NCBI RefSeq assembly: GCF_042663885.1
Contig: NZ_JBHSXV010000001.1
Length of the DNA stretch: 64,000 nt
Reading direction: 5' to 3' (one strand)
Origin: Aquipuribacter hungaricus
Lineage (GTDB): Bacteria > Actinomycetota > Actinomycetes > Actinomycetales > JBBAYJ01
In this document: piece by piece, positions 46,421-56,508 of the stretch
Layout of the letters: each line of letters starts with the position of its first letter
Position numbering within the stretch: position 1 is the first letter of the stretch
Notes under the pieces: generated by a model
What the model was told of the DNA's origin: nothing
The model's input: the letters and a program-made list of their open reading frames with translations, nothing else
Database searches by the model: none
Program-made: the position numbers and the translations under genes

Positions 46421-46879
46421 ATGACCATGACCACCTCGCCGAGCACGGCGGACGCCCCCGCCCTCGTCGCCCCCCGGACCCGCCGCCAGCGCGGCGCCGG
46501 CAACGGCCAGCTGTACGGCTGGCTGTTCATGCGGCTGTCGGGCGTCGTCCTGCTCGTGCTCGTCTTCGGGCACCTGTTCGTCAACCTCGTCATGGGCGAG
46601 GGCATCAAGCAGATCGACTTCGCCTTCGTCGCGGGCAAGTGGGCCAGCCCGTTCTGGCAGGTGTGGGACTTCGCGATGCTGTGGCTCGCGCTCCTGCACG
46701 GCGGCAACGGGATGCGGACGATCATCAACGACTACTCCGAGCGGGACCGCACCCGGCTGTGGCTCACGGGCCTGCTCTACGCCGCGGTCGCCGTCACGCT
46801 CGTCGTGGGCACCCTGACCATCACCACGTTCGACCCCTGCATCGACCCGGCGTCCACGCTGTCGGTCTGCACGGGCTGA
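46421..46879 (+). CDS. sdhD: Succinate dehydrogenase membrane anchor subunit
   Basis: 152 residues, three membrane helices. LYGWLFMRLSGVVLLVLVFGHLFVNL carries the conserved R-x-S-G and His of SdhD. Follows sdhC by 4 bp, with GGGGAG across the sdhC stop as the ribosome binding site. The C-terminus ends in a short extracytoplasmic tail with two Cys (DPCIDPASTLSVCTG). Confidence 0.9.
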   Translation: MTMTTSPSTADAPALVAPRTRRQRGAGNGQLYGWLFMRLSGVVLLVLVFGHLFVNLVMGEGIKQIDFAFVAGKWASPFWQVWDFAMLWLALLHGGNGMRTIINDYSERDRTRLWLTGLLYAAVAVTLVVGTLTITTFDPCIDPASTLSVCTG

Positions 46880-46904
46880 GCACGGCACCGACGGAGGAGA
46901 GCAG

Positions 46905-48775
<1,871 letters not shown>

Positions 48776-48776
<1 letters not shown>

Positions 48777-49582
48777 TGACGACCACCGAGACGACCTCGA
48801 AGGAGACCTACGGCGTCGTCCGCAGCGAGGCCGCGGAGCGCGAGGACACCGAGCGCGTCGGTGGCGAGATCCGCAGCTTCGACGTCACGCTCAAGATCCG
48901 CCGGTACGACCCGGAGAAGGACAGCGAGCCGCACTGGGAGAGCTACACGGTCACCGCCCACGGCACCGACCGTCTCCTCGACGCGCTGCACCGCATCAAG
49001 TGGGACACCGACGGCTCGCTGTCGTTCCGCCGCTCCTGCGCCCACGGCATCTGCGGCTCCGACGCGATGCGGATCAACGGCCGCAACCGGCTGGCGTGCA
49101 AGACGCTGCTCAAGGACCTCAACCCCGACCGTCCGATCACCGTCGAGCCCATCAAGGGCCTGCCGGTCGAGAAGGACCTCATCGTCGACATGGAGCCGTT
49201 CTTCGCGGCCTACCGCGAGGTGATGCCGTTCCTCATCACGACCGGCGCCGAGCCGACGCGGGAGCGGGTCCAGACCCAGGAGGAGCGGGCGCGGTTCGAC
49301 GACACCACCAAGTGCATCATGTGCGCGGCGTGCACCTCCAGCTGCCCGGTGTTCTGGACCGACGGGCAGTACTTCGGCCCCCAGGCCATCGTCGGCGCGC
49401 ACCGGTTCATCTTCGACAGCCGCGACGCCGGCTCGGACCTGCGCCTGGAGATCCTCAACTCCAAGGAGGGCGTCTGGCGCTGCCGGACCACCTTCAACTG
49501 CACCGAGGCCTGCCCCCGCGGCATCGAGGTCACCAAGGCGATCCAGGAGGTCAAGCGGGCGCTCATCGCGCGCTCCGTCTGA
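48776..49582 (+). CDS. sdhB: Succinate dehydrogenase iron-sulfur subunit
   Basis: 268 residues. [2Fe-2S] ligands in RRSCAHGICGSDAMRING and ACKTLL; [4Fe-4S] and [3Fe-4S] ligands in TKCIMCAACTSSCPVFW and FNCTEACPRGIEVTKAI. Electrons pass from FADH2 in SdhA to the quinone site in the membrane. Its ATG shares a base with the sdhA stop (TGATG). The operon ends with a terminator hairpin 22 bp later. Confidence 0.96.
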
Positions 49583-49603
49583 CCCCGGCCCCACCCGCGT
49601 CAG

Positions 49604-49634
49604 GGCCCCGCTCCCCCACCCGGGGGGCGGGGCC
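49604..49634. terminator. Terminator after sdhB, also facing the YihY-type gene
   Basis: GGCCCCGC/GCGGGGCC extended by CCCCC/GGGGG with one bulged T, loop of 4, followed by TTCTC. Located between convergent stops at 49582 and 49656. Confidence 0.7.
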
Positions 49635-49655
49635 TTCTCGCGTGCGCCGGTCGGG

Positions 49656-50747
49656 CTAGCGGTCGCGGCCGGCGCGACGCAGGCCGTCGGTCGCCGCCCT
49701 CGCCGCACCGCCGGCCGCCTGGACCACCGCGACGGCGCTGGCCCCCAGGACCACCCCGGCGCCGAGCACGGCCCGGTCGGTCCAGCGCACCGGGAGCACG
49801 GGCGGCAGCGGCCGGGCCGGGAGGGCCACCGCCTCGGCCAGGACGGGCTCCTGCGCCTCGGCGGCGGCCTCGGCCGGGACCGGTCCCACGGACGCCCAAG
49901 CAGCGCCGAACAGGATCACCCTCGCGTTGAGGTTGAGCCAGACGAACAGCGCCAGCACCGGGACGAACGCGGTGAGGAAGCCTGCGCCCCCGCCGACGTT
50001 GCGCAGCAGGACACCGACGAGCAGCTGCAGCAGCACGACGCCCGCGGCGGCCAGCGCGGCCCCGCTCAGCAGCGTCCGGTACGGCGTCGAGGAGTGCGCG
50101 AGCACCCGGTACAGCACGACGAACAGCCCGGTGTTGAGCACGAGCCCCACCACGAGCACCAGGCCCTTGGTGACGACCGTGCCCACCGGGGACCCCTCGA
50201 GCCCCACCAGGCGCAGCAGCTCGGCGGTGAGCGTCTGCGTGACCACGCTGACCAGGGCGGTGCTGACGATGAGCAGGCCGAGGGTGAGCAGGACGAGCAG
50301 GTCGTAGAGCTTGGCCCGCACCGGGTCCAGCGCCATGACCGGCATCCCGAACATGCCGCGGATGCCCTCCCGGAGCGCGGCGATCCAGCCCAGCCCGGTG
50401 AACAGCAGCGCGCCGACACCGAGGACCGCCGACCAGCCGAGCACCGTCGTGCTCGTCGCCCGCTCCAGCAGGTCGTCGGCGCTCACCAGGGCGTCCCCGC
50501 CCTCGCCGATCACCCCGGGCAGCGCCTGGGCGGCGAAGGCGACGATCTGGTCCTGCAGCTGCTGGTTGCCGCCGACGACGGCACCGGCGGCGGCCAGGCC
50601 GAGGACGAGCAGCGGGAACAGGCTGAAGACGCCGTAGAAGGCGATGCCGGCCGCGAGGATGTTGCCGCGCTCCTGGCCCACGCGGGCGTTGGCCCGCCAG
50701 CCCCGGCTGCGGAAGAGCCTGCCGAGCAGGCTGCCGACACCGGCCAC
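49656..50747 (-). CDS. YihY/BrkB-family membrane protein
   Basis: 363 residues. After a short basic N-terminus (RGWRANARVGQERGNILAAG), six helices follow with the family block GIAFYGVFSLFPLLVLGLAAAG, SAVLGVGALLFTGLGWIAALREGIRGMFG and VPVLALFVWLNLNARVILFGAAW. Long annotated as ribonuclease BN by error, the family is now regarded as membrane proteins of unclear, perhaps transport, function. GTG 50747 is one base after the stop of the RNA-ligase-like gene, so it is the third gene of a trpS operon. Confidence 0.88.
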   Translation of the reverse strand: MAGVGSLLGRLFRSRGWRANARVGQERGNILAAGIAFYGVFSLFPLLVLGLAAAGAVVGGNQQLQDQIVAFAAQALPGVIGEGGDALVSADDLLERATSTTVLGWSAVLGVGALLFTGLGWIAALREGIRGMFGMPVMALDPVRAKLYDLLVLLTLGLLIVSTALVSVVTQTLTAELLRLVGLEGSPVGTVVTKGLVLVVGLVLNTGLFVVLYRVLAHSSTPYRTLLSGAALAAAGVVLLQLLVGVLLRNVGGGAGFLTAFVPVLALFVWLNLNARVILFGAAWASVGPVPAEAAAEAQEPVLAEAVALPARPLPPVLPVRWTDRAVLGAGVVLGASAVAVVQAAGGAARAATDGLRRAGRDR

Positions 50748-50748
50748 C

Positions 50749-51339
50749 TCAGGCCGCCCCGTCGGCGGCCGCGCCGCCCAGCGGGGCCCGGTCGAGCACG
50801 CGCCACACCCCGTCCTCGCCGCAGCGGTACACGGCGACCTCCGCCACGTCGAACGCGGCGCGGAAGTCGGCGAGCTGGCCCTGCACGGCGTCCAGCGCCG
50901 CGGCCGGGACGTCGTGGGCGACCGTCACGTGCGGGTGGTACGGGAAGCCGAGGCGGCGCTCGAGCGGCCCGGTCCGGACCTTCTCCTGCAGCGCGTCGCA
51001 CGCCCGCGCGCCGTCGACCACCTGGACGAAGACCACGTCGGAGACCGGGCGGAACGTGCCGGTGCCGAGCAGGGTGACGACGAACGGCTCGACGCCGGCG
51101 GCCACCCGGCGCACGTGGGCCACGACGTCGTCGACCTCGTCGGCGGCGACCTGCACGGGCGGGACGACGGTGACGTGCGGCGGGACCGCGGCCGCGGCCG
51201 GGTCACCGGTGCTCGCCCGCCCGTCGCGCAGCGCCCCCGCGAACGGCTCGGGCACGGCGACGGCCACGCCGAGGGTGACGGTCCCCTCCTGCCCGGCCGG
51301 TGCCGGCCCGCGCGAGGGCCGGTCCCACGACGTCGTCAC
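50749..51339 (-). CDS. 2'-5' RNA ligase / 2H phosphoesterase-family protein
   Basis: 196 residues from GTG 51339. Two HxTx motifs, VPPHVTVVPP and YHPHVTVAHD, define the 2H phosphoesterase active site. LigT/ThpR-like proteins act on RNA 2',3'-cyclic phosphates or 2'-5' bonds in vitro; the physiological substrate here is not known. Placed between trpS (8-bp gap) and the YihY-type gene (1-bp gap). Confidence 0.85.
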   Translation of the reverse strand: MTTSWDRPSRGPAPAGQEGTVTLGVAVAVPEPFAGALRDGRASTGDPAAAAVPPHVTVVPPVQVAADEVDDVVAHVRRVAAGVEPFVVTLLGTGTFRPVSDVVFVQVVDGARACDALQEKVRTGPLERRLGFPYHPHVTVAHDVPAAALDAVQGQLADFRAAFDVAEVAVYRCGEDGVWRVLDRAPLGGAAADGAA

Positions 51340-51347
51340 GGCGCGGC

Positions 51348-52403
51348 TCAGACCGGCCCGGCCGGCAGGAACCCCACCCGGTCGCTCGCCCGCGCGAGCG
51401 TCACCGAGGCGACCTCGCGGGCCCGCAGGGCCCCGGCGGCGAGGACCCGGTCCAGCTCGGCGGGGTCGGCGAGCAGCTCGGTGAAGCGCTGCTGGAACGG
51501 CGCGAGCTCGGCGAGGACCACCTCGGCCACGTCGGCCTTGAGGTCGCCGTAGCCCTTCCCCTCGTAGCCGGCCGCGACCGCCTCGGGGGTGGCGCCGGTG
51601 AGCGCGGCGAGGATGCCGAGCAGGTTCGACACCCCCGGCTTCTCCTCGCGGTCGAAGCGCACCTCGCGCCCGGTGTCGGTGACGGCGGAGCGGATCCGCT
51701 TGGCGACGACCTTCGGGTCGTCGAGCAGGTCGACGAGCCCCGTGGCGCTCTGGGCGGACTTCGACATCTTGGCCGTCGGGTCCTGCAGGTCCATGATCTT
51801 GGCGGTGCTGCCGAGGATGTACGGCTCGGGCACGACGAACGTCTCGCCGAAGCGGGCGTTGAAGCGCTGGGCGAGGTCGCGGGTGAGCTCCAGGTGCTGG
51901 CGCTGGTCCTCGCCGACCGGGACCAGGTGCGTGCCGTACAGCAGGATGTCGGCGGCCTGGAGGATCGGGTAGGTGAACAGCCCGACGCTGCTGCGGTCGG
52001 AGCCGCCGCGGACGCTCTTGTCCTTGAACTGCGTCATCCGGCTGGCCTCGCCGAAGCCGGTGATGCAGCCCAGCACCCAGGCCAGCTGCGCGTGCTCGGG
52101 CGCATGGCTCTGCACGAACACCGTGCTCCGGTCGGGGTCGACGCCCGCGGCCAGGTACTGGGCGGCAGTGCGGCGGGTCCGCTGCCGCAGCACGTCCGGC
52201 GCCACCTCCACCGTGATGGCGTGCAGGTCGACGACGCAGTAGAACGCGTCGTGGTCCTCCTGCACGGCCACCCACTGCCGCAGCGCGCCGAGGTAGTTGC
52301 CCAGGTGCAGGGAGTCCGACGTCGGCTGCATGCCCGAGAACACCCTCGGGAGGCCGGCGCGCGGGTCAGGGGCCGGCTGGGTGCCGGCGGGCGCTGTGCT
52401 CAC
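51348..52403 (-). CDS. trpS: Tryptophanyl-tRNA synthetase
   Basis: 351 residues. HIGH-type motif at 33-36 (LHLGNYLG) within FSGMQPTSDSLHLGNY, and KMSKS in TAKMSKSAQSATG near residue 211. Class I synthetase charging tRNA-Trp. GTG 52403 lies 12 bp after the alpha-galactosidase stop. CATGAT ends 6 nt before the GTG, which may provide its own leaderless promoter, so the essential gene need not depend on the sugar operon. Confidence 0.95.
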   Translation of the reverse strand: MSTAPAGTQPAPDPRAGLPRVFSGMQPTSDSLHLGNYLGALRQWVAVQEDHDAFYCVVDLHAITVEVAPDVLRQRTRRTAAQYLAAGVDPDRSTVFVQSHAPEHAQLAWVLGCITGFGEASRMTQFKDKSVRGGSDRSSVGLFTYPILQAADILLYGTHLVPVGEDQRQHLELTRDLAQRFNARFGETFVVPEPYILGSTAKIMDLQDPTAKMSKSAQSATGLVDLLDDPKVVAKRIRSAVTDTGREVRFDREEKPGVSNLLGILAALTGATPEAVAAGYEGKGYGDLKADVAEVVLAELAPFQQRFTELLADPAELDRVLAAGALRAREVASVTLARASDRVGFLPAGPV

Positions 52404-52409
52404 CGGCCC

Positions 52410-52415
52410 ATCATG
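52410..52415 (-). promoter_or_regulatory. Possible leaderless -10 element (CATGAT) of trpS
   Basis: Minus-strand CATGAT ends 6 nt before GTG 52403 and abuts the alpha-galactosidase stop codon. Confidence 0.35.
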
Positions 52416-54626
52416 TCAGCCGGGCGGCCGGCCGCCGTGCTGCGCCGGTGCCTGCGCACCCCGGACCGCGACGACCTCCACCAGCACGCCCGCGCCCGGG
52501 TCGAGGACCGGCGCGGCCAGGCCGTGACCCAGCAGCACGGCCCCGCCGACCTCGACCCCCGCACCCCTGCACCAGGCCGGCTGCGCCGCGGCGGCGCCGA
52601 CCAGGCGGACCTCGTCGCGGCCCGTGACGTCGACCGCCCGGACCCGGTACCGGCGCGCCGGGTCCAGGCCCGGCAGCCGCACCCGGCCGGGGACGGCGTC
52701 GGCGCCGGTGACCAGCCGGACGAGGGCGTACACGGCGTGGCCCCCGTCCGGCCGCACGACCCCGTGCAGCAAGGCCCCGTCGTGCTCCTCGGCGCGCACG
52801 GTCCGCCCGCCGTGCAGCAGCGGGCGCAGCCGCTTGTGCAGCGCGACCCATCCCGCCAGGCGCTCCCGCTCCTCGTCGGTGCACGACACCACGTCCCACT
52901 CGATGCCGGCGTGCCCGAACAGCGCCGTGAGGCAGCGCAGGTCCAGGTCGGTGACCCTGCCCGTGGTGTGCGACCGGGCCGGCCCGACATGGGTGCCGAC
53001 GAGCTCGGGCGGCAGCAGCAGCCCGGTCCAGCGCTGGACCGCCTGGCGCTCGAGCGGGTCGTTGCAGTCGCTCGCCCAGACGCGCTGGGTGCGGGCGAGG
53101 ACGCCGAGGTCCACGCGGGCACCGCCCGACGCGCAGGACTCGACCTCCAGGCCGGGGTGCCGGGCCCGGAGCTCGTCCATGAGCCGGTAGGCGGCCAGGG
53201 TCTGCCGGTGCACGGCCGCCGTCCCGTCCGCGCCGACCGCCTCGTGCAGGTCGCGGTTGTGGTCCCACTTGAGGTAGTCGGGGCGCTCGGCGGCGACCAT
53301 GGCGTCGAGCTGGCCCAGCACGTGGGCCCAGGCCTCGGGGCGGGTGACGTCGAGCACCTGCTGGCCGCGCCACGGCCGCGTCCCGCCCGGACCGCCGTCG
53401 GGCCCGGCCGGTCCCAGGACCCAGTCCGGGTGGGCGCGGACGACGTCGGAGTCGACGTTCACCATCTCCGGCTCCACCCAGACCCCCACCTGCATGCCGT
53501 GCTCGCGGACGCGGTCGGCGAAGGGGGCGAGGCCGGTCGGCCAGACGTCGGGGTCGACGACCCAGTCCCCGAGGCCGGCGGTGTCGTCGCGGCGGCCGAG
53601 GAACCAGCCGTCGTCCAGGACGACCCGCTCGACGCCGAGCGCGGCCGCGGTGTCCACGAGCGCGCCGAGCCGGTCGTGGTCGTGGTCGAAGTAGACGGCC
53701 TCCCAGGAGTTGAGGGTGACCGGCCGGGGCGTCGAGGGGTGCCCGGGGCGGGCGCGCACGTGCCGGTGGAGCCGGTCGCTCATCCCGTCCAGGCCCTCGT
53801 CGGACCACGCGAAGACGACGTCGGGGCTGCGGTAGGTGTCCCCCGCCGCCAGCCGCACCTCGCCGGCGCGCAGCAGCTCCCCGCCGCCCAGCACGCCCGC
53901 GTGGCGCCCGGCGCCCTCCGGCAGCCGGTCGACGAGGTGGACGTGGTCGCCGCTCCAGGCGACGTGGCAGCCGAGCACCTCGCCGGCACCGAAGCCGAAC
54001 CCGGCGCTGCCCGCGACGAGCAGCAGGGTCGCGTCGTGCCCGGTGCGGCCGCGCCGGGACTCGCGGACCCTGCCGCCGTGCACCAGCGGCAGCCGCTGCG
54101 GCGAGCGCTCCCGGCACCAGCGGCCGGTGAGGTCGAGGGTCTCGGTGGCACCGGGAGGCAGCGGCGCGACGGCGAGCAGGCCACCGACGTCGAGCAGCCC
54201 GTCGACGGTGCTCGTCAGGGCGTGCCCGACGACGAGGACGCCGTGCTCGTCCAGGGCGTACGCGGTGCGCAGCGCGACGCCCGCGCCCTCGTCCCGGCCC
54301 TCGACGACCAGCCGGCCGGGCTCCTCCGTCACGGTCGCCCGCCAGCGCGGCACGACCGCGCGGCCGTCCCGGTGCGCGGCCAGGCCGGGCCTGCCGGACC
54401 AGCCGTCCGGCTCGCCCGGCAGCACCGTCAGCGGCCACGGCCGGTCCAGCGCGCTGCGCGGCACGGGCGGCCCGGAGGCCGCGAGCAGGTCGCCGAGCTC
54501 GTCGGCGCCGCCCAGGTCGGCGCCCAGGTGGACGAGCTCGGGCAGGCCGTCGGCGCGGCCGGCCAGGACGAGGCTGACCCCGGCCGCACGCAGGACGTGC
54601 AGCCGGGGCCGGGTGTGGTCTGTCAT
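52416..54626 (-). CDS. Alpha-galactosidase, GH36 family
   Basis: 736 residues, cytoplasmic (no signal peptide). N-terminal beta-sandwich domain, then the TIM barrel with DDGWFLGRRDD, WVEPEMVN, the nucleophile Asp in YLKWDHNRDLHE and acid/base Asp in ESCASGGARVDLG, and a C-terminal beta domain. It removes alpha-1,6-galactose from melibiose, raffinose and similar imported oligosaccharides. Lies 10 bp after a sugar permease gene in the galactoside import operon; its galactose would enter the GalK-GalT route encoded on the other arm of the divergon. Confidence 0.92.
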   Translation of the reverse strand: MTDHTRPRLHVLRAAGVSLVLAGRADGLPELVHLGADLGGADELGDLLAASGPPVPRSALDRPWPLTVLPGEPDGWSGRPGLAAHRDGRAVVPRWRATVTEEPGRLVVEGRDEGAGVALRTAYALDEHGVLVVGHALTSTVDGLLDVGGLLAVAPLPPGATETLDLTGRWCRERSPQRLPLVHGGRVRESRRGRTGHDATLLLVAGSAGFGFGAGEVLGCHVAWSGDHVHLVDRLPEGAGRHAGVLGGGELLRAGEVRLAAGDTYRSPDVVFAWSDEGLDGMSDRLHRHVRARPGHPSTPRPVTLNSWEAVYFDHDHDRLGALVDTAAALGVERVVLDDGWFLGRRDDTAGLGDWVVDPDVWPTGLAPFADRVREHGMQVGVWVEPEMVNVDSDVVRAHPDWVLGPAGPDGGPGGTRPWRGQQVLDVTRPEAWAHVLGQLDAMVAAERPDYLKWDHNRDLHEAVGADGTAAVHRQTLAAYRLMDELRARHPGLEVESCASGGARVDLGVLARTQRVWASDCNDPLERQAVQRWTGLLLPPELVGTHVGPARSHTTGRVTDLDLRCLTALFGHAGIEWDVVSCTDEERERLAGWVALHKRLRPLLHGGRTVRAEEHDGALLHGVVRPDGGHAVYALVRLVTGADAVPGRVRLPGLDPARRYRVRAVDVTGRDEVRLVGAAAAQPAWCRGAGVEVGGAVLLGHGLAAPVLDPGAGVLVEVVAVRGAQAPAQHGGRPPG

Positions 54627-54636
54627 GCGGTGGACG

Positions 54637-55542
54637 TCATCCCTTGTTGGCGCCGAGCGTGAGGCCGGAGACGAAGTGCCGCTGGAGGGCGAAGAAGACC
54701 ACCAGCGTGGGCACCGCGACGATGACCGACCCTGCGCTCAGCAGGTTGTAGTCGATGAAGAACTGCCCCTGCAGGTTCGCCAGGGCGCTGGTGACGGGGA
54801 ACTTGTCGCCCGTGGACAGGAACGCGACCGCCCAGAAGAAGTCGTTGTAGACCCACGTCACCTGCAGGGTCGCCAGCGCCGCGAGCGGCGGCCGGCACAG
54901 CGGCAGGATGATCTGGACGTACTGGCGGAGCACGCCCGCCCCGTCGACGAAGGCGGCCTCGGTGAGCTCCTTCGGCAGCGTCTTCATGTAGTTGCTGAGG
55001 ACGAACGTGCAGAAACCCATCTGGAACGCGACGTGGACGATGATCAGCGCCCAGTACGAGTCGTACAGCCCCACCCGCAGGAAGAACCGGAACAGCGGGA
55101 TGAGCAGGGCCTGCTGCGGGAGCAGGTTCGCGGCGGTGAAGAACACGAGCATCGCGACGTTGAGGCCCCACGAGAAGCGCGCGAGCACGAACGCCACCAT
55201 GGACGCCAGGAACAGCGTCACGAGCACCGACGGCACGACGATGACCAGCGTGTTGAGGAAGTGCCGGCCGAAGTCGCCCTGCTCCCAGGCGCGGGCGTAG
55301 TTGTCCAGGGTGAACCCGCCGAACGACACGTAGCCGTTGACCGCGGTGAAGGCGTAGTCGCGGAACGAGTTGTAGACCGCCCACACCACCGGGAACAGCC
55401 AGGCCAGGGACACCAGCGTCAGCACCGCGTAGAGCAGCACCCGCCCCGGGGTGACGGGCCTGCGACGGGCCGCCGGCGGGACCCGCCGCGGTCCGTCCTG
55501 CTCGCCGGGGGCGGTGCGGGCTGCGGACGTCGAGGTGCTCAT
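54637..55542 (-). CDS. Galactoside ABC transporter permease, MalG type
   Basis: 301 residues. A ~33-residue cytoplasmic N-terminus and six helices; the ATPase-docking loop is EAAFVDGAGVLRQYVQIILPL. ATG 55542 overlaps the upstream permease stop (ATGA). Specific for galactosides by context only. Confidence 0.88.
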   Translation of the reverse strand: MSTSTSAARTAPGEQDGPRRVPPAARRRPVTPGRVLLYAVLTLVSLAWLFPVVWAVYNSFRDYAFTAVNGYVSFGGFTLDNYARAWEQGDFGRHFLNTLVIVVPSVLVTLFLASMVAFVLARFSWGLNVAMLVFFTAANLLPQQALLIPLFRFFLRVGLYDSYWALIIVHVAFQMGFCTFVLSNYMKTLPKELTEAAFVDGAGVLRQYVQIILPLCRPPLAALATLQVTWVYNDFFWAVAFLSTGDKFPVTSALANLQGQFFIDYNLLSAGSVIVAVPTLVVFFALQRHFVSGLTLGANKG

Positions 55543-56504
55543 CGTCGCTCCTCCCGGAGGATGCTGCCCAGGTAGGGGACGACGAACACCATCGCGATCG
55601 CGAAGAGGATCGTCGCGATCGCCGAGCCGAACCCGACGAGGCTGGCCTCGCCGACGATGTTGGCGGTGACCAGCGCGCTGAGGAGCTCCAGGCCGTTACG
55701 GCCCTTGTTGACCACCCACACCAGGTCGAAGGCGCGCAGGGACTCGATGACGGTGATGACCAGCACCACGACGTTGATCGGCGCGAGCGTCGGGAAGACG
55801 ACCGAGAAGAAGGTCCGCGTCTCCGACGCGCCGTCCATGGCGGCGGCCTCCTTGAGCGCCAGGTCGACGCTCTTCAGGCCCGCCAGGTACAGCAGCATGA
55901 TGTAGCCGACGTGGCGCCACGACGCCGCCACGAGCACCGCCCAGATGTTGACCGACGGGTCGCCGTACCAGTCGACCCGGTCCGAGCCCTCGAGACCCAG
56001 GACGACGTTGAGCAGGCCCTGGTCGCGGCTGTAGATGAGCTGCCAGATGAAGCCGGCGAGCGCCAGGGACAGCACGACGGGCAGGTAGATGGAGCTGCGG
56101 TAGAACCACGACCCCTTGAGGTCCCGGTCGAGCAGGACCGCCAGGAACATGCCCAGGGGGGTCGCCACGAGGAAGAACACGGCCAGCCACAGCACGTTGT
56201 TCCGGATCGCGGTCCAGAACGGCGGGTAGCTCGTGGTGATGGCCTCGTAGTTGTCGGTGCCGACGAAGTTCACGCGGTCCAGGCCGCCGATGCCGTTCCA
56301 CCCCGTGAAGGACAGCAGCACCGTGCCCAGCGTCGGCAGCCACACGATGCACAGGACGATGAGCGCCGGGACGGCCACCATGACCGCCAGGACGACCCGG
56401 TCGGTCGTGGTGAGCAGCTGCAGCCGGGTCCGCCGCCGTCTCCGCGGGCGGGCCCCTCCCCCGGCCGCGGGGGCCGGGGGAGGCGCCACCGGGGTCGCCG
56501 TCAC
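55539..56504 (-). CDS. Galactoside ABC transporter permease, MalF type
   Basis: 321 residues. Pro/Gly/Arg-rich N-terminus, then six helices starting with VVLAVMVAVPALIVLCIVWLP; ATPase-docking loop EAAAMDGASETRTFFSVVFPT. It starts 4 bp after the binding-protein stop. No ATPase gene accompanies this importer, so an ATPase encoded elsewhere (for example the one at 13031-14392) must energise it. Confidence 0.88.
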   Translation of the reverse strand: MTATPVAPPPAPAAGGGARPRRRRRTRLQLLTTTDRVVLAVMVAVPALIVLCIVWLPTLGTVLLSFTGWNGIGGLDRVNFVGTDNYEAITTSYPPFWTAIRNNVLWLAVFFLVATPLGMFLAVLLDRDLKGSWFYRSSIYLPVVLSLALAGFIWQLIYSRDQGLLNVVLGLEGSDRVDWYGDPSVNIWAVLVAASWRHVGYIMLLYLAGLKSVDLALKEAAAMDGASETRTFFSVVFPTLAPINVVVLVITVIESLRAFDLVWVVNKGRNGLELLSALVTANIVGEASLVGFGSAIATILFAIAMVFVVPYLGSILREERR

Positions 56505-56508
56505 CGCC

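Noticed and set aside
51340..52415. T-box or attenuator before trpS
   Set aside because: Only 12 bp separate trpS from the preceding gene and no T-box sequence or Trp-rich leader peptide is present.
51300..54662. A 1120-codon plus-strand frame opposite trpS and the alpha-galactosidase
   Set aside because: Mirror frame of two well-supported minus-strand enzymes; no domain or start signal.
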